A stretch of DNA of 64,000 nt, from contig NC_070572.1 in assembly GCF_026914185.1 (NCBI RefSeq), forward strand, positions 3,596,001 through 3,660,000. The letters run 5' to 3'. Position numbers and translations under genes: made by a program. Below, in pieces: positions 53,350 through 64,000 of this stretch. A model generated the notes under the pieces. That model ran no database searches, was not told the DNA's origin, and saw only the letters and a program-made list of their open reading frames with translations. The DNA is from Puccinia triticina. Lineage: Eukaryota > Basidiomycota > Pucciniomycetes > Pucciniales > Pucciniaceae. Positions within the stretch are counted from its first letter, which is position 1. Each line of letters opens with the position of its first letter.

Positions 53350-56212
53350 TTAGTTAAGTTAGGCCAGGAAGCACCCCCGCCGTGTACCTCTCCTCCCACA
53401 CTTGCTGCGGGAAGCCGCACCGCACCGCTGCATCCCGCAGCAAGTACCAGGTGGAAAGCGACAGCCGAAGTGGACTCACCAACCCAAACAAACACCCACC
53501 GCCTATCAGCAGCACTCAGCAGCCACCGAACCAGCTCAGTGATCATCAGCCCAAAGGGTAAGCAACACACAGCCAGCCAGAAGACTATTATCATGACTAA
53601 CTGTTTATATCACAGATCTCATCGCACTCGAAACGCCCACCTGGAGTACCAACAGCCTACCCTCGCCCCCAGCACACTCCCCAACCAACAGACGGCTCAG
53701 CAAACAGAGACTCAGAAACACACTCACCCAGGCAGAGATCAGCGAGATCGAACAGCTCGGAGTCAAGTTCATCGACCCACCCCAATCCCCACAGCACACC
53801 AACAGCACCCTCAGCCGATCCAGCTCACAGAACATCCACCGAGTAGCATCTTCCCGGAGGACGTCCATCAACAGACGCAAGTCGCTCAAAACCACCCCCA
53901 CCTCCCACAACATCAAGCCACAGCCGATCTCATCCGATCAGCTCCTCCAGCTCATCTCAAACCAAGCACAGCCACCCCTCCTCGTCATCGATCTTAGATG
54001 CCTCAACACCTACCTCGGACCCAACGGACGGCTCAAGGGATCCATGTGAGCAACCAGAATCCCCACAGAACAAAAAAAAAAAAAAAAACTCTGACCTTGT
54101 GAGTCTGCAATCTAGCAACCTCAACTTCCCATCACTGCTCATCAAACGATTCCGAAAAGGCGTGCCCAACCACTTCCAACTCAACCCATTCATCACCACC
54201 GAGGCCGGCAAACGCTACTACTCAAAACTCGAAAACACCCTCCAGTCCTCATCGTCATCCTCAGTACTCGCCCAGCTCGACATATGTGTGATCGACGACC
54301 AGCTGGTGGACGAACTACCCAAGCAGACCTCAAACTCACTCGGAAGCGTATTCCTCGACCTTCTCGCCAAGCTCTTTGCCCAGCACCAACGCTCCTCGGG
54401 GCTCTACTTCCTCAACGAAAAGTTCGAAAACCTCAGCCACAACCCGGCCGCCCAACACTCTCTGCTCCTTGGCGAACCCCAGCGACCTCAGCAAGCATCA
54501 CAAGGAGAGAGCACCAATCCTACCCATCCCCCCCATCTCTCCCAAACCATCCTAAATACATCGTCATCAACTGCAACTACAACGACAACATCAACATCAG
54601 CATCTGGGCCACAGGGACTCTTGCGTTTACGACCCAGTGCCCCGGTGAGATCTCTACCATCTGTTGACCAGAGCAATGGAGAACCTACTCAGCACCAACC
54701 ACAGCAGCAGCAGCAGCAGCAGCAGCAGCCTGGCCCGCTTTGCTCGCCCGGCCTATCGACATCCGTAGGCCCGCTTCCGTCGAGGACGAAACCGCCCAAG
54801 CTGCGGCGGATTGACACCTCCGAATCGCTCCTCAGCGCCCCCCGCTCCACCGCCAGTCTCGCCCTCAGCTCCAAGCACTCCCTCGGCCAACTCAAGATCG
54901 ACCATCTCTCCATCGCCTGCTCGCCTACCTCCCATCACAGCCCCTCGCCCCTCTCCAAGCTCAGCTCCTCCCATCCTCCTGAGGAAAGTCCATCCGCCGA
55001 ACCGACTACTTGCAGACCGCACGTCAAGTTCTCCGACGACCACCATGATCCTACCCATGATCAGCCACAACCACCAAACAGACCCGGCCACTCTTCTTAC
55101 GACCACTCGCCTGGCTCGCCGAGTACCAACCCAGAGATCCACTTCAAAGTCTCAACGATCATCCCCTCCTTCCTCTACCTTGGCCCCGAACCATCCAAGG
55201 AGACCGACTTCGCAGAGCTCGACCGGCTCGGCATCCAGCGCATCCTCAACACTGCACTCGAATGCGTCGACGAGGAGGAGCTCATCCGGACCCGCTACCC
55301 GTTCATTCGTAAATACTTCCAGATCCCGCTGCGAGACTTTGTCGAAGAAACCGGGGTCCAAAAGGGCATCGACCAGGCTAATCGCGTCCTCAGTTTCGTC
55401 CACATTTCTTGCTCTTGATTACACATAAAAAGAAGTTTCTGATTTTTTTTTTCGTACACGCAAACAGACGACGCCTTCCTGCATTCGGCCCCGACTTATG
55501 TGCGTTGTAAGGCCGGCAAATCGCGCTCGGTGACTATTGTCCTTGCATATCTGATCCATCGCTACCGGTGGAGCCTGAAGAAAGTGTATGCGCATGTGTC
55601 TGAACGGCGGGCGGGGATCTGTCCGAGTGAGTGTTTTTCTGTACCCACAGGAGGAAAACAAAAGGAGAGTACTGACGAGATGGGCGCAATCTAGATATCG
55701 GGTTTTTGGCCGAGTTGATGAGCTTTGAGCAGCGCGAGCTGATGCCCAAGACACACTCCGTCCTCGGACCCCACCGAGCCAACAGTATCCGACCAGGCGA
55801 AAGCGGGCTTCTAGGCCACCTAAAGAGCGCGCGCTTGGTCTCCCACCATTACCCGTCCTCTTCCTCCACCTCCACCTCCGTCTCTGCCAGCGTCCTGTCG
55901 CCGAAACGCATCGACCCCCACTCCCCACGCCCCCATCCCGACCATCAACAGAACCAGCACCAGGCGGAGGAAGCGGAGGAGGAGGAGGGAGGCCACGGCG
56001 AAGCCTTCGCGGCTTACTCCTTCGGCCAAAAGCCCCTCCCAACATCCCTGCTCCGCGCCCGTTCCCCGCCCACCAAATTGTACTCGCTCAACCTCGACTG
56101 CTCCCATTGCTTCAGAGTCCGCTCGCTTGCCGTCGCCGCCAAGACCGACTTCTTCGCCCCCCCTCCACCCCCTTCTCAGCCCCCCCCGAGACAACCTTGC
56201 CAATCTCGATAA
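53308..56212 (+). CDS. Dual-specificity MAP-kinase-type phosphatase
   Basis: Exons 53308-53557, 53616-54045, 54116 to about 55392, 55468-55626 and 55695-56212. An N-terminal rhodanese-like (Cdc25-homology) segment spans the second and third exons: LLVIDLRCLNTYLG, then GRLKGSINLNFPSLLIKRF across an intron. A long Ser/Pro-rich linker with a CAG/Gln run (about 54703-54731) follows, then the phosphatase domain: IIPSFLYLGPEPS, IQRILNTALEC, DFVEETGVQKGID, and the signature YVRCKAGKSRSVTIVLAYL with the catalytic Cys and Arg. Arg stands before the Cys where His is usual. The fourth donor (near 55392) is uncertain. The only in-frame ATGs upstream of exon 2 (53308, 53323) lie inside a MITE. The protein would dephosphorylate Thr and Tyr of a MAP kinase, as Msg5-type proteins do. 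Confidence 0.8.
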
Positions 56213-56389
56213 CCCCCTCCTGGTCTCTCCCGACCGCGCGTCCCCCCGTTCGGTCTTCAGCAAAGGGCCCAGAGACAGCTTGCCTCCCGGCTTCTTTCCC
56301 GCCGCTACTACCCCTACCCGCTCTGATACTGTTGCTGCTGCTGCTCCTCAAGACAGCGGCGTTGCGGACAGTCTCGACGCCCCGCTCCA

Positions 56390-56893
56390 GTGACCCCCCG
56401 TTCCCCCTCCTCTCTCGATCACAATCCATTTTTTTCACCTTGCTTGTCGTCGTCGTTGACTCTTCCTTTTGCTGGATCTCACAGCGGGTATTCCTGGCCA
56501 ATGAATCCCAATGCTTTCCACCTAAGCATGGCAGCCACTCGCCAACCCAAGAGGCCCGGACGACCGGGACGAAGCGTTTTGGAGGACGTGGACTCCCTCA
56601 GTCAGGCGGCCAGCTGCGGATACAGCTTCGCGCCCACTCTGCGCTCGTCGTTCAGCAGCGACCTCATGGCGGCAAGCATGGACGGAGGCGCGAGCAGCGA
56701 CGCCGCGTGCGCCCCAGATCAGCCGTTGTTCCACAAGTTCTCGACGCACGAGAACAGCGACTGGGCCAATGGCGGGGCGTGTTTCGAGAACGGGGGCGCC
56801 GGCAAATGCACGCAGAACTGGTGGCAAAACGGTGCGCTTCCGGCGATGGCTTTGGACGCCACCGAGGCCCTTTCACAGGAGTCTTACTTATGA
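56390..56893 (+). CDS. Hypothetical ORF, possible further exon
   Basis: Open frame of 167 codons containing MNPNAFHLSMAATRQPKRPG and a Gly/Asn/Trp-containing tail (ENSDWANGGACFENGG). No domain recognised. Composition resembles the phosphatase C-terminus, so it may be a downstream exon of that gene or a small separate gene. Confidence 0.35.
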   Translation: MTPRSPSSLDHNPFFSPCLSSSLTLPFAGSHSGYSWPMNPNAFHLSMAATRQPKRPGRPGRSVLEDVDSLSQAASCGYSFAPTLRSSFSSDLMAASMDGGASSDAACAPDQPLFHKFSTHENSDWANGGACFENGGAGKCTQNWWQNGALPAMALDATEALSQESYL

Positions 56894-57196
56894 GGCAGTG
56901 CTCTTGTATCTACCAACTCTTCAAAAAAAACAACACGCAAAACAAATTGTTTGATTTGATTTGTCAGTCCAGAAATAACTCAGTCGTAGGTCAAAATAGC
57001 TAAGTTGGATGAACGGATCAAAACTCTTGAAGCTGAAAAGGCAGCCCGGAATAAGCAAGGTATGAGTGGTGTGAGCTCATTCTACTTCAATACCTCATCA
57101 TGGTTGATGGACTCGAATATACGAACTTAAGAGAGTGTTGATGGACTTGAATATCACCTCCAGCACCATGTTCTGCGACCCTGACAGACTTGAGGT

Positions 57197-57440
57197 GTGG
57201 AGGTTTCCAGCCCCCACCACCAGGGCAAGAGGCCCAGTGGTGTTGGGCTGGGAGCCGATGAGGCACAGGGGGAAAATCATTGCACTGGTAAAGGGGTACC
57301 TTACCAGTTGATGATTTTCCTCCACTCATTTATGTGGGCTCGACCATCTCCAGGTTATCTGGAGATTGATCACATGAAGAATGATCTTCCACTGGTAGGT
57401 ACCAGATGGCAGATTAATCTTCATGTGATCAATCTCCCGA
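57197..57440. repeat. Fold-back segment
   Basis: Inverted pairs: GGAAAATCATTGCACTGGTAA with TTACCAGTTGATGATTTTCC, and CTCCAGGTTATCTGGAGATT (about 57349) with its complement near 57430. Probably a non-autonomous element; ends not fixed. Confidence 0.5.
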
Positions 57441-57664
57441 TAACCTGGAGATCACCAACTACACCAAGTTGGATAATAGGGTATATCCACCCGGCTAATT
57501 GTTGCACATGGGCAAGCCCGTGCTCCTCCGTCCCCTCAGCTCCCTCGCTCAAAAATGTGATCAATCTCCCAATAACCTGGAGATCACCGACTACACCAAG
57601 CTGGATAATAGGGTATACCCATCCAACTAATTGTCGCACATGGGCAAGCCCGTGCTCCTCCGTT
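57421..57664. repeat. Two direct copies of a 105-110-base unit
   Basis: Unit starts GTGATCAATCTCCC and ends GCAAGCCCGTGCTCCTCCGT. Copies begin near 57425 and 57557 and differ by a few bases. Confidence 0.8.
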
Positions 57665-57819
57665 AGAAATTGCCGAGTGGACCTGGGTACCACCCGTGGC
57701 GGGTGCAGGTACCTGCGGTCATTTTGGGCATATTTAGATACCCGGACTTGGACCCAGCACCCGTAGGGCGGATACCAGCGGTACCCGTGGCGGGTATCAC
57801 GGATACCGCCTACGATTCA

Positions 57820-58355
57820 ACCCTCTAGCCGGTCTATGCTGGCTTCAAGGGTGGTGTAACCTCTTGATGACCAACACAGACCGGTCATCAAGGGTGTATA
57901 TACCCTCTCAATGCCTGACCTGGGCCGGGTATTGAGAGGGTGTATGTATACCCTCTCGATGTCCGGTCTGTGCTGGACACCGAGAGGGCATACAGTCTTG
58001 ATGACCGGCACAGACCGGACATTGAGAGGGTGTGTGCATACCCTCCCAATGTCCGGTCTTAGCCGGTCATCAAGAGTTTACACCACCCTCAAAGCCGGCA
58101 TAGACCGTCATCAAGGGTGTATATACCCTCTTGGTGCCCGGTCTGGGCCGGATATTGAGAGGGTATGTCTGCGTGTGAATTCTCGATGTCCGGTCTGGGC
58201 CGGACATTGAGAGTCGATGCCCTCTCAGTGTCCAGCACATATCAGACATCAAGAGGGCATACATACACCCTCCTGATGTCCGCTCTGTGCCGGACATCAG
58301 GAGTGTATGCCCTCTTGGCGTCCAGCATGTGCTGGACACCAAGAGGGTTAGGTTA
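57820..58355. repeat. Palindromic minisatellite
   Basis: About ten consecutive imperfect palindromes built on CCCTCTCGATGTCCGGTCT and its complement GCCGGACATTGAGAGGG, separated by TATACC/GTATAC spacers. Each unit can form a hairpin. Confidence 0.85.
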
Positions 58356-58763
58356 GCGGGGGCCATGATCGCGCTGCAAAAGGTTGTCTGCAACTGCTTG
58401 TCTCCAGACCTTTTGCAGCGGGTACCTGGACGTGTACCTGCCATCCAAAATTTACATACCCGGACCCACACACGGCACCTACGGGCGGGTACCCCTCTAC
58501 GGATACCGGGTACCCCCCATGGGTACCCACGGGCGATCTCTATCCTCCGTCCCCTCAGCTTCCTTGCTCAAAATGATTGCACATTGGCAAGCCCTCGCTC
58601 CTCTGGCCAGCCATCGCCCAGACAACCCAAACCAAGCCTACCCACTCAACCAGCTGCCACTTCCTTCTGAACCAGCCCCTGCCTAGCACCACCAACCTCC
58701 CACCTGCCTAGCTTCATCCTCTGCCAAACCGGTCAACCCCCACTCCCTCTGCCAAACCCTCCA

Positions 58764-59342
58764 ATGCCTAACATCGTATTTATTCCCGGGTTGAAGTTAC
58801 TTGTCAAAGATCCCGACTGCCCTATCTCATGGTCCAATGACCCAGCAACACCAAACAGACTGGTGGTGCCTGACAGGTTGGACCTAGTAAACTCAACATC
58901 CTTCCAGGCCAACTTTCCTGGCATGACCTTCAAGACCCTCATGAAGCGGTTCAATGAGCATTGCTTTACCCACATTGGTCCAAAAGGCAGTGTCACAAAG
59001 GCAATCAGAATCCAGCACGACTTTTGGGATCATCAGCCTGGGGATCTTGACCAAACCGATGAAACCAGCTGGGACCTCATCAGAACCAAGAGATCCATTG
59101 GCAAAAGGCCTAAACCTCACCAACAGCCGGCTCCAAGTTTGGAGATAAGAACCAAATCCACCAGCAGCTTGTTCCTACCCCCCATCTCTGTGCAAGTGGA
59201 GCAGGATGAGGTGGGTTTGCTTCGAACTCAGATCAAATTAGTAAGTACAATTTTTTTCAACTTAATGGGCATTGTATACCAACCAGTTATTAACCCTCAC
59301 AAGTGCCGGCCATCTCAAGCGCTCCCAACTTCAAATCAGTAG
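58764..59342 (+). CDS. Hypothetical protein
   Basis: Open frame with ATG at 58764 (MPNIVFIPGLKLLVKD). A plausible folded part contains LVVPDRLDLVNSTSFQANFP and MKRFNEHCFTHIGPKGSVTK. The last part after QIKLVS (about 59240) is followed by a GTAAGT-like donor, so the ORF end is uncertain. No family recognised; position next to minisatellite DNA and a truncated gene suggests a transposon-associated protein. Confidence 0.4.
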   Translation: MPNIVFIPGLKLLVKDPDCPISWSNDPATPNRLVVPDRLDLVNSTSFQANFPGMTFKTLMKRFNEHCFTHIGPKGSVTKAIRIQHDFWDHQPGDLDQTDETSWDLIRTKRSIGKRPKPHQQPAPSLEIRTKSTSSLFLPPISVQVEQDEVGLLRTQIKLVSTIFFNLMGIVYQPVINPHKCRPSQALPTSNQ

Positions 59343-62300
59343 CTCTTTGGCTGCCAATAGTCTCTCTGATTTGTCCGATAGTCGCGCGGAACAAGAAATT
59401 TTGGTCCAAAGTGTCACTGAAACTACAGTTCCTAAGTTGGTGGCGGATGATGTGCCTTTACTCACCAGGTCCGTTGGATTTTCTCGTGAAATGCTCGTAC
59501 TGCTCAATAATGTGAACTAATAGACTTGTACCTTAGTTTACTGGCCGACGTTTTCCCGGGCATTGAATACAGCCCGAGTAATTTGGATAAGCTCAAGGCG
59601 CACATCCGTGCTGTTGCTGCTGAACAGCATTTGGTTGTCGGTGATGTGTGGTTCCAAAAGGTCCTCCAACTCTACCAAATCCAAAACATCCAACACGGCC
59701 TGATGATGGTCGGGCCGTTGGCTACGGGGAAGACCCAAGCCTGGAAGGTTCTGCTTGCGGCGCTCCAACGACTCGAAGGCCGCAAAGGAGTCTCCTATGT
59801 CATCGATCCCAAAGCAATCTCTAAAGATTCACTCTATGGTACCCTCAATCCGACTACGCGTGAATGGAACAATGGGCTGTTTACTAACATCCTCAGAAGG
59901 ATCATCAATTACGTCCGTGGTGAAGATGCCAAAAGGCAATGGATTATTTTTGACGGCGACGTGGATCCGGAATGGGTCGAAAACTTAAACAGGTAACTTT
60001 TTTTACGAAAAAGACAATCAGAGACCACACTGATTGATTTGTGATTATCATTTTTTTTAGTGTTTTGGACGATAACAAGTTGCTGACCTCCCAACGGAGA
60101 ACGACTCAATCTGCCGAGCAATGTCCGAATAATGTTTGAGGTCGAATCTTTGAAACATGCTACTTTAGCCACCGTCAGTCGTTGTGGAATGGTCTGGTTC
60201 AACAAAGACGCCGTCACGCCAGACATGTTCTACGAGAATTATCTGAAGACTACTCACGACGTGGCTCTGGATGCCATTGCGGACGACATGTTAATGGATG
60301 CTCCAACGCGCAAACAGGATAATTCTGGAGAGGTTCCAGATAATTTAATCACTCAGCGCTCGATCATCAATGTCTTATCGGTGTACTTCCAACCTGACGG
60401 ACTTGTTACTTGCGCTCTCGAATTTGCTGCTGGAGTTGATCACATTACGGAATTCACCGTGGCTCGAGTGGTCTCGACTCTCTTCTCCTTGATCAACAAA
60501 ACCATCCGGAATGTATTGGATTATAATGCCCGTCACAACGACTCTCCTCTGCCGATGGACAAAGTCCGCACATATTCTCAAAAGCGTCTCTTGGTCGCTA
60601 TCGTCTGGGCATTCACGGGTGATTCAAAACTTGATACACGGGCCTGGATGGGCAACTTTTTGCGCGATTACTTGGGTCTGGACATGCCTCCATTGAATGG
60701 CCCCGAGGCTTCGCTAATCGACTACGATGTTCCAGTGGCCTCCGGTGATTGGGAGCCGTGGAAAAACGCAGTCTCCGTTGTTGATATCGATACTCACCAA
60801 GTTACCTCTTCCGAAGTCGTCATTCCGACTTTAGATACTGTCAGGCATGAAGATGTGCTCTACTTGTGGCTCTCTGAACACAAGCCCTTGATGCTCTGCG
60901 GCCCCCCTGGATCTGGAAAGACCATGACACTATTCAGTGCACTACGGAAACTGCCGGATATGGACGTCGTCGGGCTCAACTTCTCGAGCGCTACAACACC
61001 TGAATTGGTCCTCAAGACATTCAATCAGCATTGCAAGTACAAGAAGACGCCGAATGGAGTTGTGCTAGCCCCAGTACAGATTGGCAAGTGGATTGTTGTC
61101 TTCTGCGATGAGATCAACCTGCCAGCTGCCGACAAATACGGCACTCAGAAGGTGATCTTGTTGTTGAGACAGTTGGTTGAGGGCAGCGGATTTTGGAGGC
61201 CATCAGATAAAGCCTGGATCAGGCTCAAACGAATTCAATTTGTTGGTGCTTGTAACCCTCCCACCAATCCCGGTCGAGTCGTTCTCCCTCAACATTTTTT
61301 GCGACATGCACCCCTGGTAATGGTCGATTATCCTGGAGAAGCGTCATTGAAACAGATCTACGGTACCTTCAACAGAGCCGCCTTGAAAGTCGTCCCCAAC
61401 TTGCGAGGCCATGCAGAGCCCCTCACATCAGCTATGGTCAAGTTTTATCTGGCTTCCCAAAAGTGTTTTACGTCCAACAATCAAGCACATTACATCTACA
61501 GTCCTCGTGAGTTGACCCGATGGACTCAAGGTATCCATCAATCCATCAAACCTTGGGAAACACTCTCCTTGGAAGGCCTTGTTCAAGTTTGGGCCCACAA
61601 AGCACTCCGCTTGTTTTCAGACCGATTGGTCTCAGAGGATGAGAAGCGGTGGACAGACAAACAAATTGATGCGATAGCCATCCAACATTTCCCCAGTATT
61701 GATCAGTCTGAGGTGCTTGCTCGGCCAATCCTCTTTTCTAACTGGACCTCTAAGCACTGCATCAGCGTTGATCGAGATCAATTGCGTGATTGCTTGAAGG
61801 CAAGGCTACGGGTGTTTTATGAAGAGGAACTTGATGTGCCATTGGTCTTATTCAACGATGTACTCAATCATGTCTTGAGAATCAATCGTGTATTCCACCA
61901 AGTTCAAGGTCATCTACTTTTGATCGGTGTAAGCGGGAGCGGAAAAGTAATTCACACAACCGTGTCACATTTCTACTCTTAATCAATAGCTGCAATCAAA
62001 CAAAACTTACTCATCTTTTGGCTTTATCCAGACTACTCTATCTCGATTTGTTGCGTGGATGAACGGCTCGAGTGTGTTTCAAATCAAAGTGCACAACAAA
62101 TACACCGCCGATGACTTGGACGATGATTTGAGGAACGTTTTGCGCCGGTCTGGTTGCGAAGCTGAGAAGATATGTTTCATCATGGACAAATCTAACGTAC
62201 TCAACTCTGGATTCCTCGAACGCATGAATACTCTTTTGGCCAATGCGGAAGTGCCCGGTTTATTCGAAGGCGATGAACACGCCGCGCTGATGACGGCTTG

Positions 62301-63973
62301 TAAAGAAGGGGCCCAGCGTGATGGTGTTGTGCTGGACTCTCCTGACGAGCTCTACCGATGGTTTACTCAACAGGTTGCCAAAAACCTACACGTGGTGTTT
62401 ACCATGAACCCACCGGAAAATGGTCTGGCCTCACAAGCGGCCACCTCCCCAGCTTTGTTTAACCGCTGCGTGTTGGATTGGTTTGGAGACTGGTCCGATC
62501 AAGCGTTTTACCAGGTTGGAATGGAATTCACGAGCAGTTTGGATCTCGATACCAGCCAATACGTACCACCGGCGAACTTCCCAGTCGTCTATCAACAGCT
62601 ATCACTTCCTCCAGTCCATCGAACTGCCATTATAAACGCCTTGGTTGCTGTTCACATGTCAATGTACAAAACCAATCGCTGCTTGGCCCGCCGACAAGCA
62701 CGGTTTAATTACGCTACCCCTCGACATTATCTCGATTTTATCAATAATTATGTCAACCTGTTTAATGAGAAACAAGACAATCTGGAGGAACAACAGCGCC
62801 ACTTGAATATTGGACTGGAAAAGCTGCGCAATACAGTGGTTCAGGTAGAAGAGATGCGACAGAGTTTGGCCATTAAACGAACGCAACTGGCCAAAAAGGA
62901 AAAGGAAGCTGAATCGAAGTTGGCTCAGATGCTGGCTGATCAAAAGGAAGCTGAATCCAGGAGACAAGCTTTGATTCAAATCCAGGCTGCCCTTGAGCAA
63001 CAGAATAAGGATATCGCGGAACGTCAATCTGTTGTCATGGCGGACTTGGCAGATGCTGAAACAGCGGTCAAAGAGGCCCAAGCCGCCGTCAGTAAAATCA
63101 AGAAGCAGCACTTGATCGAAGTCAGGTCAATGGCCAACCCCCCTGAGGCCGTCAAGTTAGCCATGAAATCTGTTTGCACGATCTTAGGACACCGTCTCGG
63201 TGAATGGAAATCTGTTCGAGGAATCGTCAAGAACTCAGGCTTCATTGAGAGCATCATGAAGTTTGATGCTAAAGAGAAAATGACTCACCAACTCCGTGAG
63301 AAGATGAAAGCCGACTTCCTGTCCAGAACTATGTTTAATTTCGATACCGTTAACCAAGCAAGTAAGGCTTGTGGCCCGTTATGCAAATGGGTCATCGCCC
63401 AGGTCAAGTTCTCCAAAATCTTACATAAAGTTGGCCTACTTCGTCATGAAGTCAATTCGTTGGAAGAACAGGCGGCTACCACTCAAGAAAAAGCGGCAAC
63501 TGTCGTGACAATGATTGCAGAGCTTGAGGGTAGTATTGCGAGATACAAACCTGAATACGCTACGTTGATCAGTGAAACTGAAGCAATCAAGCGGGAGATG
63601 AATCGGGTCAAGTCCAAAGTAGAGCGCAGTATGACTTTCCTAGAAAGCTTAGGATCTGAAAAGACTCGATGGGGGGCCGGGAGTGCTACCTTTGACACCC
63701 AAATGAGCACCATTGCTGGTGATGTGCTCTTGTCGGCGGCCTTCATTACCTATGGTGGATTCTTTGACCAATCCTATCGCCAATCGATGTGGCAAGGATG
63801 GGTTGATCATCTGAACCAAGCTAATTTGAAGTACAACACCAAATTGTCCCTGACCGAATACTTATCCACTGCCAACGACAGAATCGACTGGCAATCAAAA
63901 TGACTACCAGCAGATGATTTGTGTACCAAGAACGCGATCATGCTGCATCGCTTCAACCAGTACCCTCTGATCT
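59287..63973 (+). pseudogene. DYN1: Cytoplasmic dynein heavy chain, 5'-truncated, AAA2 to stalk
   Basis: Minus-end microtubule motor. Exons about 59287-59468, 59537-59992, 60061-61946 and 62032-63973 with GT-AG introns; the last ends at a GTGAGA donor near the window edge. Order: linker to AAA2 ([37 protein letters not shown]), AAA2 Walker [12 protein letters not shown]3 Walker A GPPGSGKT and Walker [14 protein letters not shown]4 Walker A GVSGSGK interrupted by an intron, coiled-coil stalk with the microtubule-binding region ([21 protein letters not shown]). Tail and AAA1 (about half of a 4000-4500-residue protein) are absent. Near 60086-60092 two C bases seem missing before [14 protein letters not shown] text, shifting the frame, and TGA at 63901-63903 precedes LPADDLC. 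Otherwise two long stretches are open. Either a recent pseudogene or, for the small lesions, assembly error. Confidence 0.85.
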
Positions 63974-64000
63974 GTGAGAATATGGAAAACTAAGAGCAAT

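Noticed and set aside
57820..58355. CRISPR array
   Set aside because: Units are imperfect palindromes without uniform spacers, and the genome is eukaryotic with spliced genes.

Overview
The window reads as a transposon-rich stretch of a basidiomycete genome, most likely a rust fungus (Pucciniales, Puccinia-like). The host genes are fungal: condensin Barren/CAP-H, FAD synthase, a MAP-kinase-type dual-specificity phosphatase, and dynein heavy chain. Introns are short (56-110 nt, GT-AG). The mobile DNA (Plavaka/Tnp2-type transposase, DIRS-like elements with a tyrosine recombinase, Ty1/copia, and repeated genes of unknown function) is of the kind abundant in rusts. The assignment is inference from protein families; no database was searched.

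Layout. 1-1.1 kb: minus-strand Kelch-repeat gene running off the left edge, with an in-frame stop. 4.57-5.47 kb: a three-exon gene of unknown function. 6.0-8.5 kb: a five-exon unknown gene (742 aa) with one membrane segment. 9.4-18.0 kb: a transposon neighbourhood with a Plavaka/Tnp2-like transposase (11.5-14.8 kb) between two unknown genes that share a C-terminal motif. A 16-bp palindrome (ATGTACGCGCGTACAT) occurs six times in the first 17 kb and nowhere else that I saw. 17.6-21.5 kb: a 3.83-kb block carrying a dead SNF2 helicase; a near-identical copy lies at 38.0-41.8 kb. 21.5-24.4 kb: telomere-like repeats, palindromes, a GC-rich TAGCG-type repeat and a decayed gene.

24.5-28.0 kb: complete condensin subunit 2 (10 exons, 668 aa). 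28.0-30.7 kb: repeats only. 30.7-31.6 kb: FAD synthase. 33.7-37.6 kb: a Ty1/copia element with four in-frame TGA codons, whose 3' end is replaced by a tRNA-like sequence next to the second SNF2 block. 41.8-49.3 kb: a decayed DIRS-like element invaded by a solo LTR and a small inverted-repeat element. 49.4-52.4 kb: degenerate repeats around a captured fragment of glycogen synthase. 52.97-53.35 kb: a Tourist-type MITE that abuts, and may supply the start codon of, the phosphatase gene (53.3-56.2 kb). 57.1-58.4 kb: fold-back and palindromic minisatellite DNA. 58.8-64 kb: an unknown ORF, then a 5'-truncated dynein heavy chain (AAA2 to stalk) with one frameshift and one stop.

Common thread. Nearly all premature stops in the mobile or duplicated genes are TGA, and two catalytic centres (reverse transcriptase Asp-Asp, SNF2 motif VI) are lost through G:C to A:T changes. 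This suggests cytosine-deamination decay of repeats. I found no operon-like system; the functional genes look independent.
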